64,000 nucleotides of DNA from Microbacterium salitolerans (GCF_019720895.1 NZ_JAHKSH010000001.1:558001-622000), one strand, 5' to 3'; shown: positions 49,579 through 58,866, counted from the first letter of the stretch. A program made the numbers and translations. The notes: a model not told the origin generated them from the letters alone.

Positions 49579-50711
49579 TGCGGGTCCTCGTCGTGGTGCT
49601 CAATTGGAACGGCGTCGACGACACGCTGGACTGCCTGGACGCGCTCGAGCAGCAGACGCACGAGGCGTTCGACGTGCTTGTGATCGACAACGGATCCGCC
49701 GGTGACGACGTCAAGCGACTGCGTGAGCGGGTGCCGGGTGTCGTCGCCGAGGAGCTGACGATCGATCGAGATGAGGGCGACGTCGGCGAATCCGTCAGCG
49801 TCTCGCGCGAATCTCCGCATCTCGGCGCACGGCGGCCCCGCCTCTCCCTCCACGAGGAGCCGGAGAACCTCGGCTTCGCGGGCGGCGTGAACGTGGGGAT
49901 CCGTCGCGCCCTCGACGAGGCGTACGGTGCCGTCGCCCTCCTCAACAACGACGCGATCCCCGAGCCGGGCTGGCTTTCGGCGCTCGACGCGGCACTCGAG
50001 CGCACCGGCGCCGCGATCGCGACGGGGCTCATGGTGCGGGCGTCCGACGACCCGGTGCTGCGCGGCACGATCGACACCGCGGGCGACGCGCTGAGCATCT
50101 GGGGGATGCCGTTTCCGCGCGGGCGCGGTCGCCCGCGCGCCGAGGCGCCCGGGGCCGGCCGCGTGTTCTCCGCGTCGGGTGGGGCCTCGCTCTTCCGAGC
50201 CGAGCTCTTCCGCGACATCGGCCTCTTCGACGCGACGTTCTTCGCCTACTTCGAGGACGTCGACGTGGGATTCCGCGCGCGCCTCTCGGGGCACGAGATC
50301 GTCTACGACCCGGCGGCGATCGTGCATCACCAGGTCGGCGCGACGAGCGGGCGGATCCCTGGATTCACGGTGCGCCAGACGTTCCAGAACCTGCCGCTCC
50401 TCCTGGTCAAGAACGTGCCGCGCGGTCTCCGGCACCGCATCTGGCCACGATTCGGCGTGCTGTTCGCGATGATGCTCGGCAAGGCCGTCGCGACCGGATC
50501 CGCGAAGCCCGCGCTCGCGGGACTCGGACGGGGCGTTCGCCTCGCCGCGACGCACGGCCGTCGTGAGCGCCGCCGGATCCAGGGCGGCCGGGTCGCGATC
50601 GCGGAGGACCTCGACGCGCTCCTCTGGCACGACCTCCCGCCCGAGCAGCACGGCATGCGCCGCCTGCTGACCGCGCCCTCTCGGCTGGTGTCGAGGGTCC
50701 GCCGCCGCTGA
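49578..50711 (+). CDS. Family 2 glycosyltransferase (rhamnosyltransferase-like)
   Basis: This 377-residue GT-A enzyme has VVVLNWNGVDDTLDCLDAL at the N-terminus, VLVIDNGS, ENLGFAGGVNVGI and LLNNDA as donor-site motifs, and FAYFEDVDVGFRARL as the acidic acceptor motif. The order matches WbbL-type rhamnosyltransferases. An insertion of about 30 residues separates the first two motifs. The start at 49578 shares one base with the flippase stop (TGATG). Confidence 0.85.
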   Translation: MRVLVVVLNWNGVDDTLDCLDALEQQTHEAFDVLVIDNGSAGDDVKRLRERVPGVVAEELTIDRDEGDVGESVSVSRESPHLGARRPRLSLHEEPENLGFAGGVNVGIRRALDEAYGAVALLNNDAIPEPGWLSALDAALERTGAAIATGLMVRASDDPVLRGTIDTAGDALSIWGMPFPRGRGRPRAEAPGAGRVFSASGGASLFRAELFRDIGLFDATFFAYFEDVDVGFRARLSGHEIVYDPAAIVHHQVGATSGRIPGFTVRQTFQNLPLLLVKNVPRGLRHRIWPRFGVLFAMMLGKAVATGSAKPALAGLGRGVRLAATHGRRERRRIQGGRVAIAEDLDALLWHDLPPEQHGMRRLLTAPSRLVSRVRRR

Positions 50712-50751
50712 GCGCCGGAACCGCGCTCGCTCCGCGTGCCGTGCGCTCAGG

Positions 50752-51789
50752 TCACGCGGGCCGCGCGCCGTCGTCGCCGAGCTCGCCGCGGAGGAAGACG
50801 GCCGCGACTTCGGCGTCGAACGCGTCGCGCTCGCGGGGAATCCGGGCGCGGTAGTCGGCCTGCGCCGCGAGGGCGGCCGCGGGGTCCGCGAGGACGGCGT
50901 CGAGCGCCCGCTTGGCGTGGAGCACGACATCGCCGCGGACCTCGACCTTGTGCGCCCGGGGGAGCGGCACGTCGACCCCGCCGGCGGCGGCCCCGCGGTT
51001 CGCGACGAGCACGATGCATCCCATCGCCGCGGCCTCGCGGGGCATGCGGTCCTTTCCGGGGTGGGTGCCGAGATCGAGGTAGACGAGCGATGTGCGCAGG
51101 GCCTCCGCGACGCCCTCGTGCGTCATCCCCTGCAGCGGGAGCAGCTCGATGCCGGGCCAGCGGCGCGCGAACTCGGTCATGATCTCGTGCGACTTCGCGG
51201 GGTTATAGGCGATGCGCGGGATCCGCCCGTCCGTCGTCACGTCGCCCTCCGCGAGCGGCGTGACGGGTGTGTAGTCGCTGAGCAGGGATCCGGGTCGCCC
51301 GAGGTGCGCGAACACGTGGCTCCACGCGTAGTGCGACTGGGCGAGGTGCCCGACGCGGCCGAGCAGTCTGTCCTCGCCGGTGAGCATGCCGCGCACGGCC
51401 CGCTTCGCGGCGCGCACCTGCAGCAGCGGTGCCCGATGCGTGCGGTGGCGCTCGATGGGCAGCCGCGTCGTCGCGTCGCGTTCGATGACGAAGCGCGGGG
51501 CGTAGTCGATCGACAGCCACCAGACGTACGGATCCGCTCGGCGCAGGCCCTTCAGAAGGAGCGCCTGCGTCTCGGGGACGACGACGGCGGATCCCTTCTC
51601 GTCGCGCACCTGCGGGGCCTCGGGGGCGTCGTAGTGGGCGTAGCGCTCGGCGCGCGGCGCGGACTCGGTGCCGGGAACGGGCACGAGGTAGGCCTCCTGC
51701 CCCTGGCGGCGCAGCGAGTCGACGAGCTGGTGCAGCGCCTCGGGGCCGCCGGTTGCGAGCCCGCGCGGGTAGTACACGTACGTCGTCAT
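50752..51789 (-). CDS. Glycosyltransferase, GT-B type
   Basis: This 345-residue protein begins MTTYVYYPRGLATGGPEALHQ, a GT-B-like N-terminal Rossmann start with a glycine-rich donor/acceptor loop. It ends with the GT4-like C-terminal segment THPGKDRMPREAAAMGCIVLV, where Glu would bind the nucleotide sugar. The middle is divergent. It overlaps the end of the upstream ligase gene (ATGA) and converges with the plus-strand glycosyltransferase 40 nt away. Donor and acceptor unknown. Confidence 0.72.
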   Translation of the reverse strand: MTTYVYYPRGLATGGPEALHQLVDSLRRQGQEAYLVPVPGTESAPRAERYAHYDAPEAPQVRDEKGSAVVVPETQALLLKGLRRADPYVWWLSIDYAPRFVIERDATTRLPIERHRTHRAPLLQVRAAKRAVRGMLTGEDRLLGRVGHLAQSHYAWSHVFAHLGRPGSLLSDYTPVTPLAEGDVTTDGRIPRIAYNPAKSHEIMTEFARRWPGIELLPLQGMTHEGVAEALRTSLVYLDLGTHPGKDRMPREAAAMGCIVLVANRGAAAGGVDVPLPRAHKVEVRGDVVLHAKRALDAVLADPAAALAAQADYRARIPRERDAFDAEVAAVFLRGELGDDGARPA

Positions 51790-53333
51790 GCGGATCCCTC
51801 CGTCGCGCGGGGCTGATCGGTGCGCGTCGGCATGAGCGCGAGCGCGGTGAGCACGGCGACGAACGGGGCGGTGTGGTTGTCGCCCAGGAACGTGGTCGTG
51901 TCTGCGAGGCCGTGCAGGAGGACCCAGGCGAGCCCGACGAACACGATCCCGGCACGCAGGGTCGGGGCCGCGAGCAGCGCGCCCCGGCGGGCCTCCGCGA
52001 TGCGCAGGACGCTGGCGACGAGCGGCACGGCGACGAGCGCGATCGTCAGCAGCAGGGCGACGATGCCGGCGTCGACCCACGCCTGCAGGAAGAGGTTGTG
52101 CGGCGGCCAGGTCTGCGTGGCGACGTCGGGGAAGTAATGGCCCCAGACGGCGACGATGTGGTTGCGCCAGTGGCCGAATCCGAACCCCTCGAACCAGCGC
52201 CCGGGAAACGCGTCGGCGACGACGCGCCAGAGGACGAGCCGGTCGCCGAGGGTCCCCTCGTGGAACGCCCCCGGTGCCACGCGTGCGACGACGGCGACCG
52301 CGGCGGCGACGCCCACCGCGATGACGGCCGCGATGATCGTGCCGAGGCGAGGGCGACGCACCCAGAACGCGATGAACAGCGCGGCGACGGGCAGCGCGAT
52401 GAGCAGCGCGAGGGCCGTCTTGGATCCGGTCGCGACGACGGCGACGAGTGACGCGACGAGCGTGACCAGGTGCAGCGCACGTCGGCGCGCGGAGAGCGCG
52501 GCCCACGCCGCGACGCAGGCGGTGATCGCGAAGAACAGCGCGGCCGTGTTGCCGTTGAGGAAGAACCCGCCCGACTTGTCGGGGGCGAGCACGTTCTGGA
52601 AGCCCGTCGGGTCGGTGGTCGCGAGGATCTCGGCGAACATCCCGCCCGCCGCTCCGGGCCGCACGGTGATGTCGTAGAACAGTCCCTGCTGCCCGACGGG
52701 GTCGCCGGCGAGCAGCACCTCGTCCTCCGTGATGCGCACGACGTCGGGCTCGGTGAACAGCGTCGCGGTGTGCGACAGGAGGTAGTGCGCCTCGAGCCCG
52801 GGGAAGAGGCGGAATGCGACGACCGCGAGCGCCGAGACGAGGATCAGCGGCGCGACGACGGCGATGGCCCACGGGAGGCCGTCGGCGTCGTGGGCGATGA
52901 CGTCGCGGGCGAGCAGGAAGACGGTCAGCGCGGCGCCGGCGAAGATGACGGGATACGCGGCGGATCCGAGCTTCTCGGACCACAGCACCGCGATCGCCTG
53001 CCACACGGCGAGGGCGAGCAGGAGCCAGACCCAGAGCGTGGATCCCGTGCGCACCCCGAGCAGGACGCGTCTCGATCGCCAGACGGCCGCGGGGAACAGC
53101 GCGCATGTCACCAGCAGCGCGACGGACGTGAACCCGAACGGCCCGAAGAACTGCACGACGCCGAGGACGAGGGTCGCGGCGAGCAGCCAGCGCGATCGGA
53201 GACGGAAGGCGAGGACGGCGACGGCGACCGCCGCGATCGCGACGAGGCCGAGGATGAGGACGACTTCGAGGGTCGACCGCGAGTCGAGAAACGACGGATC
53301 GGCCTGCAGTCGTGCCACGCGGTGAACCCCCAT
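51786..53333 (-). CDS. O-antigen ligase / polymerase-like membrane protein
   Basis: This 515-residue protein has about 12 hydrophobic helices, a large extracytoplasmic loop (about residues 190-270) and the ligase-family end region FEGFGFGHWRNH and NLFLQAWVDAGIVALLL (Wzy_C/RfaL type). Such proteins polymerise or ligate lipid-linked glycans. The start at 53333 gives a better N-terminus than the longer frame to 53384. TAAGAT on the minus strand about 17 nt upstream may be its -10 box. It completes the set flippase, transferases and polymerase needed for a surface polysaccharide. Confidence 0.8.
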   Translation of the reverse strand: MGVHRVARLQADPSFLDSRSTLEVVLILGLVAIAAVAVAVLAFRLRSRWLLAATLVLGVVQFFGPFGFTSVALLVTCALFPAAVWRSRRVLLGVRTGSTLWVWLLLALAVWQAIAVLWSEKLGSAAYPVIFAGAALTVFLLARDVIAHDADGLPWAIAVVAPLILVSALAVVAFRLFPGLEAHYLLSHTATLFTEPDVVRITEDEVLLAGDPVGQQGLFYDITVRPGAAGGMFAEILATTDPTGFQNVLAPDKSGGFFLNGNTAALFFAITACVAAWAALSARRRALHLVTLVASLVAVVATGSKTALALLIALPVAALFIAFWVRRPRLGTIIAAVIAVGVAAAVAVVARVAPGAFHEGTLGDRLVLWRVVADAFPGRWFEGFGFGHWRNHIVAVWGHYFPDVATQTWPPHNLFLQAWVDAGIVALLLTIALVAVPLVASVLRIAEARRGALLAAPTLRAGIVFVGLAWVLLHGLADTTTFLGDNHTAPFVAVLTALALMPTRTDQPRATEGSA

Positions 53334-53400
53334 CAGGTTGGTCAGCCCCCATCTTAGGATCCGTCTGCGCGGTTCCCGGGGCACGCGCCAGGCGTGTGGA

Positions 53401-54015
53401 TCAGTGCGGTGCGTTGGTTCTGCGCAGATACGGGCGGAGCAGGCCGATGAACGCTCGCATCGCCGCGACTCGGTCGACGGTCCCGGGCAGGAGGAGCGAC
53501 TGCTGGCGCAGTCCGTCGGCGAGAGCGATCAGCCATTGCGCGATCGTCTCGACGTCGATGCCGTCCGGCAGCGAATCCGTATCGATCGCGTTGCGGAGTT
53601 CGTCAGTCGTCAGAGCGATCAGGTCCTCGTAGCGGGCGACAAACCAGCCGTGGGCCGGGTGCTCGGCCGTGATGCTCTCCGAGGACAGGATCGCGAACAG
53701 CCGCATCAGTTCCGGCTGGCGCTCGTTCTCCTCCAGCGTCTCCACGAAGTTCGTGACGAAGTCGAGCCCATGGGGCGCGGCGTCGCGCGCCCCGTCTCGG
53801 CGGTGATCACGCTCCTGAAGCACGGCAAGCAGCAGGGCCTTCTTGCTCGGGAAGTGGTGCAGCAGGCCCGCCTGCGACAGCCCCGATGCGCTCGCGACGT
53901 CGCCGATGCTCACGCGATTGAATCCGCGTTCTGAGAACAGTCGCGTTGCGACGTCGAGGACCAGCTGCTTGCGTTCGTCGCCATGCGCGCGGGTGCGTCG
54001 TTCGCCGGTGGTCAC
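53401..54015 (-). CDS. TetR-family repressor of the sulfatase operon
   Basis: This 204-residue protein has a TetR DNA-binding domain at about residues 15-60 (FNRVSIGDVASASGLSQAGLLHHF) and a helical ligand domain. The start GTG at 54015 is 7 nt after TACAGT (minus strand, 54028-54023), the leaderless spacing seen at many genes here; GTG at 54024 would overlap that box. The divergent sulfatase promoter contains the perfect palindrome ACCGAGTACTCGGT, the likely operator. The inducer would be a sulfated compound or its product. Confidence 0.85.
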   Translation of the reverse strand: MTTGERRTRAHGDERKQLVLDVATRLFSERGFNRVSIGDVASASGLSQAGLLHHFPSKKALLLAVLQERDHRRDGARDAAPHGLDFVTNFVETLEENERQPELMRLFAILSSESITAEHPAHGWFVARYEDLIALTTDELRNAIDTDSLPDGIDVETIAQWLIALADGLRQQSLLLPGTVDRVAAMRAFIGLLRPYLRRTNAPH

Positions 54016-54047
54016 GTCGATCACTGTACGTCGTCGTTCCGGGCTTC

Positions 54048-54076
54048 TTGATAACTAACCGAGTACTCGGTAGGTT
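54048..54076 (+). promoter_or_regulatory. Promoter of the sulfatase-MFS operon
   Basis: TTGATA (54048-54053), a 17-nt spacer and TAGGTT (54071-54076). The leader to the sulfatase start is about 40 nt. Confidence 0.65.
54058..54071. promoter_or_regulatory. TetR operator palindrome in the sulfatase promoter
   Basis: ACCGAGTACTCGGT is a perfect 14-bp palindrome filling most of the -35/-10 spacer. Bound repressor would block RNA polymerase directly. Confidence 0.7.
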
Positions 54077-54121
54077 AGGCGAGTCGTCGAAGCAGACGGC
54101 AGACGCGAAAGGGCGGCGACG

Positions 54122-55909
54122 ATGCGCGCGATCATGGTGATGTTCGACAGCCTCAACCGGCGGATGCTCCCGCCGTACGGCGCGACGGACGTGTACGCGC
54201 CGAACTTCGAGCGCCTCGCGCGGCGGGCGGTCACCTTCGACACCAGTTACGCGGGGAGCATGCCGTGCATGCCGGCCCGGCGCGAGCTGCACACGGCGCG
54301 CCACAACTTCCTGCACCGCTCGTGGGGTCCGCTCGAGCCGTTCGACGACTCGACCATCGCGATGCTCGGCGGATCCGGCGTGCACACGCATCTCGCGACC
54401 GATCACCAGCATTACTGGGAGGACGGCGGTGCGACCTACCACACGCGGTACTCGACATTCGAGCTGTTCCGCGGGCAGGAGGGGGATCCCTGGAAGGGCC
54501 AGGTCGCGGATCCTGAGATTCCCGTCTCGCACGGCATGGCGGACGACCTCAAGCCCCGGCTGTGGCGCCAGGACTGGATCAACCGTGCGCACCTGACGGA
54601 CGAGCGCGATCATCCCCAGACTCTGACGTTCGACGCCGGCGTCGAGTTCCTCGAGACCAACGCCGACGCAGACGACTGGTTCGTGCAGATCGAGACCTTC
54701 GATCCCCACGAGCCGTTCTTCAGCTATGAGGCATATCGACGCCGCTACCTCGACTCGTCGGAGGGGCTGCACTTCGATTGGCCCGATTACGCGCGCGTCA
54801 CGGAGAAGGCCGTCACCGTCGAGCGGGCACGGGCCGAGTATCAGGCGCTCGTCACGATGTGCGACGCCTCGCTCGGGCGGGTGCTCGATGCGATGGACGC
54901 GCACGACATGTGGGATGACACGCTGCTGATCGTCAACACCGACCACGGCCTCATGCTGGGTGAGCACGGGTGGTGGGGCAAGAACATCCAGCCCTGGTAT
55001 GACGAGACGATCCACACGCCGCTGTTCGTCTCGGATCCGCGGGCACCGCAGGCGGCGGGCGAACGCCGCGACCAGCTCGTGCGCACGATCGACGTCGGCC
55101 CGACGCTCCTCGACTGGTTCGGAGTGGGTCCGACGGACCGGATGGAGGGCGAGTCGCTGCTTCCGGTCATCGAGGAGGGCGCGGGGGCGGCAGAGCTCGC
55201 GCTCTTCGGCATCTTCGGCGGGCACGCGTGCATCACCGACGGACGATACGTCTATATGCGCGCGGCGCGCTCCCTGGAGAACGCGCCCCTCTTCGAGTAC
55301 ACGCTCATGCCGACGCGCATGAACGGCTTCTTCAGCGGGCCAGATCTCGCCGCCGCCGAGCTCTCGGTACCGCTTCCGTTCACGCGCGGCATGCCCGCGC
55401 TCCGCATCCCTGCGAGCAGCTTCGTCTCGCCCGCGTCGTTCGGCACGCTGCTCTTCGACCTCGAGGAAGATCCCGGCCAGGTGCGTCCGCTCAGAGACGA
55501 CGACCTCGAGATGCGGCTCGCCACCGCGCTGCGCGACGAGCTCATGCGGCACGACGCGCCGGAGGAGCAGTTCGACCGTCTCGGGCTGCCCCGAACGGGT
55601 TCGCTCGCCGCGGTTCACCTGCTCGTGCGCGAGCAGTGGAGCGCGGCGATGGCGGCGCTCGAACCGGCCGCCGCGGCGGAGGATTTCGGCGACGCGGGGG
55701 AACGCCTCGACGTGCCGCTGCGCGATCTCCTCGCGGACGATGAGGCGCGTGCCGTCGTCGCGCGGCACGCGCCCATGCTCGTCGACGGAGGGTTTGCGTC
55801 GTTCGCTGTCGGCCTCACGCTCCTCCAGATCGCTGCGTTCGCAGTCGGGCTCCTCCCGCGCCCCCTGCTCGCCGCGCTCGCTGACGAGCTTTCCGCCGTT
55901 CTCGTTTGA
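54122..55909 (+). CDS. Sulfatase (formylglycine type, alkaline-phosphatase superfamily)
   Basis: This 595-residue enzyme hydrolyses a sulfate (or possibly phosphonate) ester. The signature PCMPARRELHTAR contains Cys49 of the C-x-P-x-R motif that is converted to formylglycine. Metal ligands are seen as Asp9 in MFDSLN and the Asp/His pair in NTDHG. There is no signal peptide, so it acts in the cytoplasm on an imported substrate. The last 100 residues form an extra helical region. It is first in an operon with an MFS transporter under a TetR repressor. No formylglycine-generating enzyme is in the window. Substrate unknown. Confidence 0.85.
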   Translation: MRAIMVMFDSLNRRMLPPYGATDVYAPNFERLARRAVTFDTSYAGSMPCMPARRELHTARHNFLHRSWGPLEPFDDSTIAMLGGSGVHTHLATDHQHYWEDGGATYHTRYSTFELFRGQEGDPWKGQVADPEIPVSHGMADDLKPRLWRQDWINRAHLTDERDHPQTLTFDAGVEFLETNADADDWFVQIETFDPHEPFFSYEAYRRRYLDSSEGLHFDWPDYARVTEKAVTVERARAEYQALVTMCDASLGRVLDAMDAHDMWDDTLLIVNTDHGLMLGEHGWWGKNIQPWYDETIHTPLFVSDPRAPQAAGERRDQLVRTIDVGPTLLDWFGVGPTDRMEGESLLPVIEEGAGAAELALFGIFGGHACITDGRYVYMRAARSLENAPLFEYTLMPTRMNGFFSGPDLAAAELSVPLPFTRGMPALRIPASSFVSPASFGTLLFDLEEDPGQVRPLRDDDLEMRLATALRDELMRHDAPEEQFDRLGLPRTGSLAAVHLLVREQWSAAMAALEPAAAAEDFGDAGERLDVPLRDLLADDEARAVVARHAPMLVDGGFASFAVGLTLLQIAAFAVGLLPRPLLAALADELSAVLV

Positions 55910-55944
55910 TCTTCGACAGGTACGCAACACGAAGGAGTGTTCAC

Positions 55945-57327
55945 ATGTCCCATCACTCGGCCGAACCGGCCGTCCCTCCCGTGACGACGACGACGATCCA
56001 GGCGTCGCGCCCCGCGCCGAAGGTGCCTCGGCGCGGATCGAACATGGTCGTACTCGGCGGGTCGATGATCGTCGACGGCGGCGAGAGCAGTCTCGTCAAC
56101 ACACTGTTCCCCGTCATCCAGGCGGCGCTTGGCCTCGCGACGAGCGCGCTCGGGATCCTGTCGGCCTCCGCTCGCCTGATCGGCGCGATCGCTGGGCCGC
56201 TCTGGGTGTTCCTCGCGCGCAGGCTCGGACGCAAGGTGGTGTTGGCGATCGCGACGGGATTCTGGGGGCTATGGGGCGTCGCGGCCGGCCTCTCGCAGGA
56301 CTTCGTTCAGCTCGTGGTCCTCTACACGATCATGGCCGCCGGGACCGCGGCTGCCCACGCGATCGTCCCCACTGTCATCTCCGACTCGTACCCCGACAGG
56401 TCGCGCGGTCGGGTCGTCGGCTGGGTCTACGGCGTCGTCGCCGCGGCGGGAAGCATCGCCGCTCCGCTCGTCGGTCAGCTTGCGAACGTCGAAGACGGCT
56501 GGCGGTACGCGTTCTTCATCTTCGGTGGCATCAACATGCTGTTCGGGCTGCTGATCCTGCTGTTCTACAAGGATCCCGGCGAGGGGGCGGCCGAACAGCA
56601 GCTCAGCGCATTCGATCAGAAGCAGCGCGACGCCACGGAGGCTGCCATCACCTGGGCGCGTGTTGTCGGGCTGCTGCGCATCCGCAGCTACGTCGTTCTG
56701 CTCGGCAGCCGTCTGCTTTCGAGCCACATGGTGCTCGCGGCCTTCGGCGTTGTGCTTCTCGTGAACACATATGGGTTCGAGACGCCCGTCGCAGCGACCG
56801 TGATGGCGCCGTTCGGGGTCGGGTACCTCGCAGGAACCATCGTCGGAGGGGTGGTCTCAGACGCCGTCAATCGCCTGAGCGTCAACTACGGCCGCGTCGT
56901 TTTCCTTCAGGTCGCGCAGGCGCTGTTTGCGGTCGTCGCCTACTTCGCCACGCAGTTCGACTACGGGTCGATCGTGCCCTTCCTCGCGCTGTTCGGTGCC
57001 GCGGGCCTCGCGCAGGGGTTGAATCCGGGCGTCAATCGGCCGCTCGTCATGGCGGTCGTGCCGCCCGAGTTGCGCGGCGCGGCGTTCGCAATCTTCGTCT
57101 CGGTCGTCGAGTCGATCGGATTCGCGATCTACACGCTCGTCGGCGGGTTTCTCGCCGACGCATACGGCCTGCCGGTGGTCATGCTCTGGATCGTCTGCGG
57201 CGTGATGCTCGCGAACGCAGTGTTCCTGTCGCTGCTCTACCGCCCCTTCCGTCGCGACCGTGAGGCGCTGCAGGAGGAACTCGACGCGCGTCGCGCGAGG
57301 ATCCTGGCGGAAGAGTCTGCCGACTGA
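55945..57327 (+). CDS. MFS transporter, partner of the sulfatase
   Basis: This 460-residue protein has 12 predicted helices with the MFS loop motif ARRLGRKVV after helix 2 and a second copy SDAVNRLSVNYGR between the halves. A hydrophilic start of about 40 residues precedes helix 1. GAAGGAG lies 7 nt before the ATG. It starts 35 nt after the sulfatase and probably imports the sulfated substrate; export of the product is the alternative. Confidence 0.82.
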   Translation: MSHHSAEPAVPPVTTTTIQASRPAPKVPRRGSNMVVLGGSMIVDGGESSLVNTLFPVIQAALGLATSALGILSASARLIGAIAGPLWVFLARRLGRKVVLAIATGFWGLWGVAAGLSQDFVQLVVLYTIMAAGTAAAHAIVPTVISDSYPDRSRGRVVGWVYGVVAAAGSIAAPLVGQLANVEDGWRYAFFIFGGINMLFGLLILLFYKDPGEGAAEQQLSAFDQKQRDATEAAITWARVVGLLRIRSYVVLLGSRLLSSHMVLAAFGVVLLVNTYGFETPVAATVMAPFGVGYLAGTIVGGVVSDAVNRLSVNYGRVVFLQVAQALFAVVAYFATQFDYGSIVPFLALFGAAGLAQGLNPGVNRPLVMAVVPPELRGAAFAIFVSVVESIGFAIYTLVGGFLADAYGLPVVMLWIVCGVMLANAVFLSLLYRPFRRDREALQEELDARRARILAEESAD

Positions 57328-57416
57328 CAGCGGTACGGGCGGGGGTGGCGCGGATTCGCCCCGCCGCTTCCCGCCAGGAAGTTCGCCGTTCGCGTGCGGT
57401 CAGAGAGAATCGACGT

Positions 57417-57875
57417 ATGCGCATCTCCGCCCGAGCCGACTACGCCGTGCGCGCGTCGGCTGAACTCGCCGCCCGCGACGACGAGACCCCGATCGCCGCC
57501 GAGGAGATCGCGCGCCATCAGGGGATCCCGCACCGCTTCCTCGAGGGGATCCTCAGCGACCTGCGGCGCGGCGGGATCGTGGCGAGCCAGCGCGGTTCCC
57601 GCGGCGGCCACCGGCTTGCACGGGAGGCGGCCGCGATCACGCTCGCCGATGTGATCCGAGCGGTCGACGGGCCGCTCGTGTACGTGCGCGACGAGCGCCC
57701 GTCCGATCTCGAGTTCGAGGGCGTGGCCGCGCCGCTCCTGCACGTGTGGGTGGCGCTGCGTGCCAACGTGCGCGCCGTGCTCGAGTCGGTGACGCTCGAC
57801 GACCTCGCGCGCGGCGACCTGCCGGAGGGGATCCGCGCCCTCACCGACGCCGACGACGCCTGGTCGCAGGACTGA
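57417..57875 (+). CDS. Rrf2-family regulator, CymR-like (no iron-sulfur cysteines)
   Basis: This 152-residue protein has the Rrf2 layout: winged helix in the first 70 residues (MRISARADYAVRASAELAAR, PIAAEEIARHQGIPHRFLEGIL, SQRGSRGGHRLAR) and a dimerisation helix. It contains no Cys, so it cannot carry the iron-sulfur cluster of IscR or NsrR. This points to the CymR type that senses cysteine/sulfur status through partner proteins or ligands. It lies directly before sulfite-exporter and sulfate-activation genes. An inverted repeat, TATYCCGA-N9-YCGGATWT, occurs in two promoter regions of this cluster and is its candidate operator. Confidence 0.8.
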   Translation: MRISARADYAVRASAELAARDDETPIAAEEIARHQGIPHRFLEGILSDLRRGGIVASQRGSRGGHRLAREAAAITLADVIRAVDGPLVYVRDERPSDLEFEGVAAPLLHVWVALRANVRAVLESVTLDDLARGDLPEGIRALTDADDAWSQD

Positions 57876-57922
57876 GGACCGCAGGATCCCGTCGCCCTCC
57901 GTGTCGTTCTTCTTAACTCTTC

Positions 57923-57950
57923 TATTCCGACCAAAATCATCGGATATGGT
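57923..57950 (+). promoter_or_regulatory. Candidate Rrf2 operator and promoter of the first TauE/SafE gene
   Basis: TATTCCGA (57923-57930), 9 nt, TCGGATAT (57940-57947), with the -10 box TATGGT (57945-57950) overlapping the right arm. A second copy with the same spacing is at 61095-61119. Confidence 0.6.
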
Positions 57951-57958
57951 CCATGTTC

Positions 57959-58861
57959 ATGAAGACACTCATCCTGCTCGCGCTCGTCGGCCTCGGCGCG
58001 CAGCTCGTCGACGGCAGCCTCGGCATGGCGTACGGCGTGACATCGACGACGCTGCTGCTCGCGATCGGCACGAATCCCGCCGCCGCCTCGGCGACCGTGC
58101 ACCTCGCTGAGATCGGCACGACGCTCGCGTCGGGCGCCGCCCACTGGAAGTTCGGCAACGTCGACTGGCGCGTCGTGGCGCGCATCGGCATCCCCGGGGC
58201 CATCGGCGCCTTCGCCGGCGCGACGTTCCTGTCCTGGTTGTCGACCGAGCTCGCGGGGCCTGTCATGTCGATCATCCTGCTCGGCCTCGGTCTCTACGTC
58301 CTGCTGCGCTTCACGGTGCAGGGGCTGCCGACGCGCAGCGACAAGCCGCTGCGGCGGCGCTTCCTCGTGCCGGTCGGCCTCGTCGGCGGGTTCATGGACG
58401 CCACGGGCGGCGGTGGATGGGGCCCGGTCGGCACGCCGGCGATCCTCGCGAGCGGCCGCATGGAGCCGCGCAAGGTGATCGGCACGATCGACACCAGCGA
58501 GTTCTTCGTGGCCGTCGCCGCGAGCATCGGCTTCTTCGTCGGCCTCTCGGGCGAGCGCATCGACTACACCTGGGCGCTCGCGCTGCTCATCGGCGGCGTG
58601 GTCGCCGCCCCGATCGCGGCGTGGCTCGTCCGGCTCGTGCCGCCGCGTGTGCTCGGATCGCTCGTCGGCGGCGTCATCGTGCTCACCAACTCCCGCACGC
58701 TGCTCAACACCGAGTGGATCGCGGCGCCCGCCCCCATCGCCTGGACGGTCTACGGCGTGATCCTCGCGGGCTGGATCGCTGCTGTCGCCTGGAGCGTGCG
58801 CGGCCACCTCGCGTCGAAGCGGATCGAGGCGGCGCGGATCGACGTGCACGAGCGCGCATGA
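57959..58861 (+). CDS. TauE/SafE-family sulfite/organosulfonate exporter 1
   Basis: This 300-residue membrane protein has 8 hydrophobic helices and the family repeats GAQLVDGSLGMAYGVTSTT near the start and GGFMDATGGGGWGPVGTPA in the middle. TauE/SafE proteins are thought to move sulfite or sulfonates across the membrane. The second ATG (57959) was preferred to 57953 because the -10 box TATGGT ends only 2 nt before the first. It follows the Rrf2 gene and is probably repressed by it. Confidence 0.8.
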   Translation: MKTLILLALVGLGAQLVDGSLGMAYGVTSTTLLLAIGTNPAAASATVHLAEIGTTLASGAAHWKFGNVDWRVVARIGIPGAIGAFAGATFLSWLSTELAGPVMSIILLGLGLYVLLRFTVQGLPTRSDKPLRRRFLVPVGLVGGFMDATGGGGWGPVGTPAILASGRMEPRKVIGTIDTSEFFVAVAASIGFFVGLSGERIDYTWALALLIGGVVAAPIAAWLVRLVPPRVLGSLVGGVIVLTNSRTLLNTEWIAAPAPIAWTVYGVILAGWIAAVAWSVRGHLASKRIEAARIDVHERA

Positions 58862-58866
58862 CGACG

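Noticed and set aside
54016-54024. GTG at 54024 as start of the TetR gene
   Set aside because: It overlaps the probable -10 box TACAGT; the GTG at 54015 has the leaderless spacing used by other genes here.
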